Of a stretch of DNA of 64,000 nucleotides, positions 57,889 to 64,000 are shown in pieces. The notes beneath the pieces are model-generated. The model saw only the letters and a list, made by a program, of their open reading frames with translations, did no database searches and was not told the DNA's origin. Source of the DNA: Novosphingobium organovorum (GTDB taxonomy: Bacteria; Pseudomonadota; Alphaproteobacteria; Sphingomonadales; Sphingomonadaceae); contig NZ_JALHLF010000010.1 in NCBI RefSeq assembly GCF_022832435.1, positions 1-64,000 on the forward strand, in the 5' to 3' direction. Positions within the stretch are counted from its first letter, which is position 1; every line of letters starts with the position of its first letter. A program made the position numbers and the translations under genes.

Positions 57889-58385
57889 GAGACGCGCTCG
57901 CGCGGGACATTTTCCACACCGCCCCGGCCATCGAGCCGGAAATACCCGCCTCCGGAACCCGATCCGGGACTGAGCGCGAACACGTAGTAGAGCACGCCGG
58001 GCTGCAGAGGCTTTGCCGCGACACGCGCAGAGCCAGGCCCGCCGTCAAAGACAAAGGGCTTTCCTTCAAGCGCCTGGCCGTAACGGACGGGAAATCCGGT
58101 GCGGCAGGGCTGGCTTTCCATGAACTGCGCCCAGAAAACCCCGCGAGCGACATCGGCCGCATCATCCCCCGGTTCGGCACGGGCAACGGCCCGGTCGACC
58201 GCCTCCACCGAAATCGCGTAAAGGCAATCGGGCCGGGTCAGCCAGCTTCCTTCAGGCACGAAGGCCAGATGGCCATCCTGGACGACGGCACGCAGATCAT
58301 AGACAAACGAACACGAGCCGAGCGCGGACATCACAAGCGCGGCCAACACCAGGCGCATCGCGATACCTGTCGGCCGCCCGGCCAT
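57858..58385 (-). CDS. Putative lipoprotein ending the fab-linked operon
   Basis: 175 residues; the start at 58385 overlaps the GNAT stop (TAATG). Lipobox ALGSC with Cys25. After it FVYDLRAVVQDGHLAFVP and FALSPGSGSGGGYFRLDGRG. No family recognised. Last gene of the run starting at fabD; overlaps the convergent gene at 57888. Confidence 0.65.
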   Translation of the reverse strand: MAGRPTGIAMRLVLAALVMSALGSCSFVYDLRAVVQDGHLAFVPEGSWLTRPDCLYAISVEAVDRAVARAEPGDDAADVARGVFWAQFMESQPCRTGFPVRYGQALEGKPFVFDGGPGSARVAAKPLQPGVLYYVFALSPGSGSGGGYFRLDGRGGVENVPRERVSQSVSLPSSS

Positions 58386-58876
58386 TAGCCGATCCGCTTT
58401 TCCATGCAGATCGACTGCGCGCGACCGACATAACGGCCGTAGGGCGCCGTTTCACGGTAGCCGTGCCGTTCATAGAAGGCGATGGCACGGGTGTTGACGC
58501 GGCGGGTCGACAGGCACAGCCGGGTATAGCCATCGCGCTCGGCAGCCCGCTGTTCGAGCGCCGCAAGCAGCGCTGCGCCGCAGCCCTGCTCGGCGTACAT
58601 CCGCTTGATTTCGGCGGCCTTGTCCACCGCGTCAGGCGTGAGCGGGCGGTAGGCGCCGCAACCGATCACCGCTCCGTGCCCATCACGCGCGAGGAGCATC
58701 ACCGCTCGTCCATCCGCAACATCGGCCGGATCGAACGAGGACGTGCCACCATCGCCGGTCAGCGCCCCGAGCACGGCCGAAAGGCGCGCCATGATCGCCC
58801 GAGCCTCATCGCAATACGGATCGCACGGTGCGATCACGATATCCCGGCTCCCGGCTTCGCAGCGCGCCTTCATCAT
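58385..58876 (-). CDS. GNAT-family N-acetyltransferase
   Basis: 163 residues. IKRMYAEQGCGAALLAALEQ is the acetyl-CoA motif A, with RRVNTRAIAFYERHGYRE as motif B. Starts five bases after fabG. Substrate unknown. Confidence 0.85.
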   Translation of the reverse strand: MMKARCEAGSRDIVIAPCDPYCDEARAIMARLSAVLGALTGDGGTSSFDPADVADGRAVMLLARDGHGAVIGCGAYRPLTPDAVDKAAEIKRMYAEQGCGAALLAALEQRAAERDGYTRLCLSTRRVNTRAIAFYERHGYRETAPYGRYVGRAQSICMEKRIG

Positions 58877-58880
58877 CGGA

Positions 58881-59645
58881 TCAGATCATCACCATGCCGC
58901 CGTTGACGTGCAGCGTCTGGCCGGTGACGTAGCCCGCTTCCTTCGAGGCGAGGAAGCACACCGCGCTGGCGATGTCCTCGCCTTCGCCCATGCGGCCCAT
59001 CGGGATCCTGGCGTTGAGCGCTTCCTTCTGCGCATCGGGCAACACGTCGGTCATCGCGGTGCGGATGAAGCCGGGCGCGACGCAGTTGACGGTCACCCCG
59101 CGGCTGGCGATTTCCTGCGCCAGGCTCTTGGACATCGCGGTAATGCCGCCCTTGGCCGCACAGTAGTTCATCTGGCCCGGATTGCCCGTGGTGCCGACCA
59201 CCGAGGTGATGTTGATGATACGCCCGAAGCGCGCCTTCATCATCGGCTTGGTAACCGAGCGCATCAGGCGGAAGGTCGATTCAAGGTTGATGCGGATCAC
59301 CTGATCCCATTCCTCGTCCTTCATGCGCATCGCCAGGTTGTCGCGCGTGATCCCGGCGTTGTTGATCAGGATGTCGATCTTGCCCAGCGCCTCGAGGGCT
59401 GCGGGAACCAGCTTCTCGACCTGCTCGGCGTCCGAGAGGTTGCAGGGGATCGCGACGTGATCGACTTCCTGCGGCGCCTGCGGGGTGTGGGTGTCCAGCT
59501 CGTCGCGAAACGCGCGCAGCTTGTCCGCGTTCGAGCCCGATACCGCGAGGCGCGCGCCCTGTGCGGCCAGCGCGCGGGCGATCGACGAACCGATGCCACC
59601 GCTGGCGCCGGTCACGAGGGCGGTCATTCCGTGAAGGTCAAACAT
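58881..59645 (-). CDS. fabG: 3-oxoacyl-[ACP] reductase
   Basis: 254 residues from ATG 59645, with AAGGA six bases before it. SDR fold: NAD(P)-binding TGASGGIG at residues 12-19, catalytic Ser148, Tyr161, Lys165, and NNAG at 95-98. Reduces 3-ketoacyl-ACP in fatty-acid elongation. Next to fabD across one methyltransferase gene. acpP, which commonly follows fabG, is not here. Confidence 0.95.
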   Translation of the reverse strand: MFDLHGMTALVTGASGGIGSSIARALAAQGARLAVSGSNADKLRAFRDELDTHTPQAPQEVDHVAIPCNLSDAEQVEKLVPAALEALGKIDILINNAGITRDNLAMRMKDEEWDQVIRINLESTFRLMRSVTKPMMKARFGRIINITSVVGTTGNPGQMNYCAAKGGITAMSKSLAQEIASRGVTVNCVAPGFIRTAMTDVLPDAQKEALNARIPMGRMGEGEDIASAVCFLASKEAGYVTGQTLHVNGGMVMI

Positions 59646-59674
59646 GCTCATTCCTTAAAATGTCTATCCGGGCC

Positions 59675-60274
59675 TCAGGACCCGGGCTTCCTGGCAAGGA
59701 ACTGGACGACCGCCCCCAAACCCTGGTGGAAGGCCCCTTCGTTCACTTCGCGCACCGTCTCCGCCGCGTGAAGGACGTCCAGTCCGGCAAAATCGTTCAA
59801 GAGGTATTCGGCGCGCATCAGCATCGCCGCCTGATCGCCCTTCGGCCCGCCGCGTCCGGGCTGGGCGAGCGTGTCGGGGGTATAGGCCTCGAGCAGCAGC
59901 GTGCCGCCCGGCACCAGCGCGCGCACGGCGCGGGCGTGGACATCTTCGCGCAGCGCCGGGGGCAGGTGCGCGAAGATCGAGACGATGGCATCCCAGCGCC
60001 CCTCGCCCATGTCATACGTGGCCAGATCGGCAAGCTCGGTGGTGATCGCAACGCCGCGACTATCCGCCAGCGCGCGCGCCTTTTCGAGGCCCACCGGCGA
60101 GAGATCGACCGAGGTCACAGCAAAGCCCTGCTCGGCCAGCCACACCCCGTTACGGCCCTGCCCGTCGGCCAGGCACAGGCACCGGCCGGACTTGAGATCG
60201 GCAAAACGCTGGACCAGCCAGTCGTTCGGCTGCGTTCCATAGGCGTATTCGTCGGCGTAGCGCGCATCCCACAT
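59675..60274 (-). CDS. SAM-dependent methyltransferase (TehB-like)
   Basis: 199 residues from ATG 60274 with AGGAAGGA upstream. MWDARYADEYAYGTQPNDWL and LADGQGRNGVWLAEQGFAV give the N-terminal Rossmann motif, then VDLSPVGLEKARALA. Similar to TehB/thiopurine-type methyltransferases; substrate not known. Sits between fabD and fabG, and probably co-transcribed. Confidence 0.88.
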   Translation of the reverse strand: MWDARYADEYAYGTQPNDWLVQRFADLKSGRCLCLADGQGRNGVWLAEQGFAVTSVDLSPVGLEKARALADSRGVAITTELADLATYDMGEGRWDAIVSIFAHLPPALREDVHARAVRALVPGGTLLLEAYTPDTLAQPGRGGPKGDQAAMLMRAEYLLNDFAGLDVLHAAETVREVNEGAFHQGLGAVVQFLARKPGS

Positions 60275-60403
60275 GAGAGCGTTCCTTCCTGTCCAATAGG
60301 CCTTGCGGCTGGCAGCTATAACGCCTTGCCAGAGGTTGACCAGTCCGAGGTTGACCGGCCGGTACGCAAGCATCGGCGCCCCGCGCCCCCCCGCGCGCCG
60401 TGC

Positions 60404-61339
60404 TCAGAGCGCCTTGGCGAGTTCCTCGATCTCGGCCATCGTCGAAGCGGTGGCGACGTTTACCTCGCCCGCCGAACGCTTGATCATCGGCCCCACGACC
60501 TTGCCACCCAGCTCGACGAAAGTATCGACACCAGCCGTGGCCATCGCGATCGCGCTCTCGCGCCAGCGCACGCGCCCGCACACCTGCTCGACCAGCAGCT
60601 TTTGCACTTGCGCCGGGTCGGTCACCACCGAAGCGGTGACATTGGCGTAGAGCGCGACGTTCAGCGTGCCTGGCGCGGTCTGCGCCAGCGCCTGCGCCAT
60701 CGCATCGGCGGCGGGCTGCATCAGCGGGCAGTGGAACGGCGCGGAAACCGGCAGGATCACGCCGCGCTTGATGCCATGATCCTTGACGAGGCCGACCGCG
60801 CGCTCGATCGCGCCCTTGTGGCCCGAAAGCACGACCTGGCCCGGATCGTTGTCGTTGGCGACAGTGCAGACTTCGCCTTCAGCGGCCGCTTCGGCCAGCG
60901 CGGTGGCCTTCTCGATGTCGGCGCCGAGCAGCGCGGCCATGGCGCCCACGCCCACCGGCACCGCGGCCTGCATCGATTCGCCGCGCAGGCGTAGCAGGCG
61001 CGCGGTATCGGCCAGGCTGAAAGCGCCCGCCGCGCACAGCGCGGTGTATTCGCCCAGCGAGTGGCCGGCGACGTAATCCGCCTTGTCAGCGAGCGAGACG
61101 CCGCCTTCCTTTTCCAGCACGCGCAGCACCGCGATGGCGTGGGCCATGATCGCCGGCTGGGCGTTGGCTGTCAGCGTGAGCTGGTCTTCGGGACCTTCGG
61201 CCATGATCTTGAAGAGGTCCTGGCCGAGCGCGTCGTTGACTTCCTCGAACACCTCGCGCGCAGCCGCGCTGGCCTGTGCCAACTCCACGCCCATGCCCAC
61301 TTTCTGGCTGCCCTGACCCGGAAAAACGAACGCACGCAT
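60404..61339 (-). CDS. fabD: Malonyl-CoA:ACP transacylase
   Basis: 311 residues from ATG 61339, with AAGGA eight bases upstream. FVFPGQGSQKVGMG is the family start, nucleophile Ser94 is in GHSLGEY, and the catalytic His lies in SAPFHCPLM. Loads malonate onto ACP. First gene of a five-gene minus-strand run (fabD, methyltransferase, fabG, GNAT, lipoprotein). Confidence 0.97.
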   Translation of the reverse strand: MRAFVFPGQGSQKVGMGVELAQASAAAREVFEEVNDALGQDLFKIMAEGPEDQLTLTANAQPAIMAHAIAVLRVLEKEGGVSLADKADYVAGHSLGEYTALCAAGAFSLADTARLLRLRGESMQAAVPVGVGAMAALLGADIEKATALAEAAAEGEVCTVANDNDPGQVVLSGHKGAIERAVGLVKDHGIKRGVILPVSAPFHCPLMQPAADAMAQALAQTAPGTLNVALYANVTASVVTDPAQVQKLLVEQVCGRVRWRESAIAMATAGVDTFVELGGKVVGPMIKRSAGEVNVATASTMAEIEELAKAL

Positions 61340-61445
61340 CAGCAAAATCCTTTCGTCCCGCCCGTGTTGATCCTGTGCTGACGGGGAAAGCGGCAGCGCT
61401 TATTGCGCTTGAGGCCCAAGAGCAAGCCCCCGACGCGAGCCGCGC

Positions 61446-62270
61446 TCAGCGTTTGACGCCTGCGCCAAAGGGGACGATGCGGTTGGCGGCGTCGTGACCG
61501 ATCGCGGCTTCGCCGAGGAAAGCGATCGCGTGCCGCGCGCACCAGTAGCGCGCGATCTCTTCGGCACTCGCCCCGAAGGGCCGGTCGTTTTCCGGCACCG
61601 CGCTGACCCGGCCGAGCCGGACCCCCGCCACCCCGCCAAGGTGCGCCGTCAGATGGAAGAACAGCCGGTCGACCGCGTAGAGATATTCCGAAACTTCCTC
61701 CAGCATGACCACGTGCCCGGCAAGGCCGGGCATCAGCCGCGTTCCCGCCAGCATCGCCAGCGTCATCAGATTGAAGGCGACGACGGGGTGTTTTTCCCGC
61801 GCCAGCGAGGGTTCGAGCGCCGCCTTGTCCTGCCCGCACAGCCAGCCCAGCGTGCGGCGCACCGCCTCCTCGCCACCCTCGCGCCGGATGTCGGCGAGCA
61901 TCGGGGCGTGGACCGGCTGGCCGATATGCGCGCGGTAGAGCCCGCCCAGCAGATAGCCCGCGTCCGAATAGCCCAGGAACGGCTTGTCCTGTGCCGCTTG
62001 ATCGAGCCGGGCCAGCGCCTCTTCGGCAATCCGGCAGGCCCCGTAGCCGCCGCGCGCGAACCACACCGCATCGCTGCCCGGATCGTTGGCGCATTCGAGC
62101 AAGGCGGCGAGGCGCTGCGCGTCCGACCCGGCGAAATGCCCCTCCTGGGCAAAGCACTGGTCGTGGACGACCAGCTCGATCTCGGGAAATTCGGCCGCCG
62201 CCAGCGCACGCACGCGCGCGGCGTCATCGGGGCCAATCGGGGTGGACGGTGCACAGACAGCGATACGCAT
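61446..62270 (-). CDS. LD-carboxypeptidase (LdcA/S66) family protein with altered nucleophile motif
   Basis: 274 residues from ATG 62270, with GGAAGGGG upstream. S66 family: MRIAVCAPSTPIGPDDAARV start, DAVWFARGGYG nucleophile elbow, VVMLEEVSEYLYAVDR with the catalytic Glu region and AAIGHDAANRIVPFGAG with the His. The residue after GGYG is normally the catalytic Ser, but here it is Ala78, followed by Cys79. The enzyme removes D-Ala from muropeptide tetrapeptides in recycling; activity here is uncertain. Divergent from a Mur ligase gene, with 58 bases between. Confidence 0.88.
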   Translation of the reverse strand: MRIAVCAPSTPIGPDDAARVRALAAAEFPEIELVVHDQCFAQEGHFAGSDAQRLAALLECANDPGSDAVWFARGGYGACRIAEEALARLDQAAQDKPFLGYSDAGYLLGGLYRAHIGQPVHAPMLADIRREGGEEAVRRTLGWLCGQDKAALEPSLAREKHPVVAFNLMTLAMLAGTRLMPGLAGHVVMLEEVSEYLYAVDRLFFHLTAHLGGVAGVRLGRVSAVPENDRPFGASAEEIARYWCARHAIAFLGEAAIGHDAANRIVPFGAGVKR

Positions 62271-62328
62271 GGTGATCCCCTTCCTATCCATGTTGTCATG
62301 GGCCGCAAGGGCGCATACCGATGCGCAT

Positions 62329-63786
62329 ATGACCGAGATTTCTCCGGCCGCCACGCCCGCGCCCGCCCCCACCCTCCTCAACCCGGCCGATCTGGCTGCA
62401 CGCCCGTGGTTCTTCTGCGGCATCGGCGGGTCGGGAATGCTGCCGCTGGCGCTGATTCTCAAAGGCCACGGCGCCCGTATCGCGGGATCGGACCGCGGCC
62501 GCGACCAGGGCCGCACGCCCGAAAAGTTCGCCTGGCTCGAATCGCTGGGCTTCACGCTCTACCCACAGGACGGCAGCGGCATCACTTCTCCCGAGCAGAC
62601 CCTCGTCGCCTCCGCCGCGGTCGAGGACACCGTGCCCGAAGTGGTGCGAGCCACAGAACTGGGCTGCGCGCGGATGAGCCGGGCGCAGCTGCTCGCCGCG
62701 CTGTTCAACGCCGCGCCCGAAGGGATCGCGGTGGGCGGTACTTCGGGCAAGTCAACGGTGACCGGCATGATCGGCTGGATCATGCACGAGGCCGGGCGCG
62801 ACCCGACGATCATGAACGGGGCGGTGATGAAGAACTTCGTCGCCAAGGATGCGCCCTTTGCCAGCGCGCGCGTGGGCGCGGGCGACAGCTTCGTTTCCGA
62901 GGTGGACGAAAGCGACGGATCGATCGCGCTCTACCGCCCGAGCGTGGCCGCGCTGCTCAACGTCAGCCTCGACCACAAGTCGCTTGAGGAATTGCGCCAG
63001 CTCTTCGGCGACTTTCTCGCCCGCGCCGAAGTGGCCGCGATCAATCTCGACGATGCGGAAAGCGCCGGGCTGGCGCATCGCGCGCGCGCGGCGATCACCT
63101 TTGGCGTGACCAACCCGCACGTGCGCCTGCGCGCCGAGGACATCGTGCAAGGGCCGACCTCGCTCACCGCCACCGTGCGCGACCGGCTCGAAGGCCGTGC
63201 GCACGACCTCACGCTCCAGGTGCCGGGGCGGCACAACCTCTACAACGCGCTCGCCGCGATCGCCACGACCCACGCCGCCGGGGTTCCGGTGGCCGAAGCG
63301 GTCGCCGCGCTGGCGGGCTTCCAGGGCCTTGCCCGCCGCTTCGACATCGTGGGAACTTCGCCCGGCGGGATCACCGTGATCGACGACTTCGGGCACAACC
63401 CCGACAAGGTCGCGGCCACGCTCTCCACGCTAAAGGCGCATCCGGGGCGGATCATCGCCTTCTTCCAGCCGCACGGCTACGGGCCCTTGCGCCAGATGGG
63501 CCGCGAACTGGCGCAGGTCATCGCGCGCAAGCTGACCGCGCACGACGTCGCGATCCTGTGCGATCCGGTCTATTTCGGCGGCACCGTCGACCGCTCGCAG
63601 GGCAGCGAGCGCATCGTCGCGCTGATCGGCGAGGCGGGCGGCAAGGCCGAATACCACGCCGAGCGCGCGGCCTGCGCCGACCGGATCGTCGAACTTGCCC
63701 AGCCGGGAGACCGGATCGTGGTGATGGGCGCGCGCGACGACACCTTGACGGTGTTTGCAAAGGACCTGCTGGCCCGCCTCGCCTGA
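62329..63786 (+). CDS. MurC/Mpl-type Mur ligase, atypical motifs
   Basis: 485 residues from ATG 62329. N-terminal Rossmann domain with CGIGGSGMLPLALILKG, central ATPase domain with P-loop GGTSGKST at residues 136-143, a LLNVSLDHKSLEE segment and C-terminal domain with DDFGHNPDKVAATL and FFQPHGYGPLRQMG. Overall it fits the MurC/Mpl group that attaches L-Ala or a tripeptide to UDP-MurNAc. GTSGKST in place of GTHGKTT and DFGHNP in place of DYAHHP suggest a separate clade. Pairing with LdcA suggests peptidoglycan recycling, but the substrate is not settled. Confidence 0.85.
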   Translation: MTEISPAATPAPAPTLLNPADLAARPWFFCGIGGSGMLPLALILKGHGARIAGSDRGRDQGRTPEKFAWLESLGFTLYPQDGSGITSPEQTLVASAAVEDTVPEVVRATELGCARMSRAQLLAALFNAAPEGIAVGGTSGKSTVTGMIGWIMHEAGRDPTIMNGAVMKNFVAKDAPFASARVGAGDSFVSEVDESDGSIALYRPSVAALLNVSLDHKSLEELRQLFGDFLARAEVAAINLDDAESAGLAHRARAAITFGVTNPHVRLRAEDIVQGPTSLTATVRDRLEGRAHDLTLQVPGRHNLYNALAAIATTHAAGVPVAEAVAALAGFQGLARRFDIVGTSPGGITVIDDFGHNPDKVAATLSTLKAHPGRIIAFFQPHGYGPLRQMGRELAQVIARKLTAHDVAILCDPVYFGGTVDRSQGSERIVALIGEAGGKAEYHAERAACADRIVELAQPGDRIVVMGARDDTLTVFAKDLLARLA

Positions 63787-63932
63787 GCCCCGATCCCGCG
63801 CCGGTCGTGCTGCAGCGCACCACTTGCGCAGGTTCTAGCGGGCCACTCCGCACATATCCCGAAGGCACCGGAACGCAGGCTTAGCAGGCCCGCGGCTAGA
63901 GAGCTGCCCGTCACCTTCAATCGGGAGCGGAT

Positions 63933-64000
63933 ATGTCAATACCTGCGCAAGGTTCGCCTGTGTGGTCGCGACTGGCCTCTGGCGGCCTGTCTCGCCTCCA
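63933..64000 (+). CDS. Start of an unidentified gene, cut by window edge
   Basis: An ATG at 63933 with GGGAG six bases upstream opens a frame that stays open to the end of the window: MSIPAQGSPVWSRLASGG. Only 22 codons are visible, too few to identify a family. Confidence 0.6.
   Translation, partial: MSIPAQGSPVWSRLASGGLSRL

Overview
The window is high-GC chromosomal DNA from an alphaproteobacterium, most likely Sphingomonadales and Novosphingobium-like. That placement is an inference. It rests on the CtrA inhibitor gene sciP with a CtrA-type promoter box, an sdhCDA order, the mix of housekeeping proteins and short palindromic repeats of a kind known in alphaproteobacteria. I saw no rRNA, tRNA or CRISPR array. 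Most of the window is housekeeping; accessory DNA is confined to a few A+T-richer gaps.

Region 1-8.1 kb: an edge-truncated BlaR1-type M56 protease with its BlaI-type repressor and a 34-bp palindromic operator; an HdeD-like membrane protein; an A+T-rich orphan gene; the succinate dehydrogenase genes sdhC-sdhD-sdhA, with no sdhB downstream; a subclass B3 metallo-beta-lactamase-like protein translationally overlapping prmA. Region 8.1-14.7 kb: a single-domain PilZ protein, sciP, ligA, a DUF4396 membrane protein, a RES/Xre toxin-antitoxin pair and a TonB-C-like secreted protein.

Region 14.9-24.5 kb: recN, a 42-residue membrane ORF, bamD, a Kef-type antiporter, a GNAT enzyme, membrane proteins, a complete IS5-family (IS427-like) element with a frameshift between two ORFs, and glsA. 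Region 24.5-40 kb: an acyltransferase, alaS, a TrmA/RlmD-type RNA methyltransferase overlapping the NAD(P)HX repair fusion gene, ilvD, a DUF3806 gene, a small conserved-looking ORF, an N-formylglutamate amidohydrolase-like gene, ispE and the ETF-quinone oxidoreductase.

Region 40-51 kb: a uracil-DNA-glycosylase-like gene, a lytic transglycosylase, moaB, malQ, an IS-scarred patch with two orphan genes, pgm, and a three-gene cluster led by a LuxR-type regulator with a C-terminal membrane anchor. Region 51-64 kb: a nest of palindromic repeats, lepA with a GGDEF-EAL-PilZ protein, dnaN, an operon-like run fabD - methyltransferase - fabG - GNAT - lipoprotein, then an LdcA-type peptidase divergent from a MurC/Mpl-type ligase, a plausible peptidoglycan-recycling pair. 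The most unusual signals are the Ser-to-Ala substitution at the LdcA nucleophile position next to an atypical Mur ligase, two orphan genes each bracketed by fragments of the same IS, a nested short-palindrome family, and the missing sdhB.
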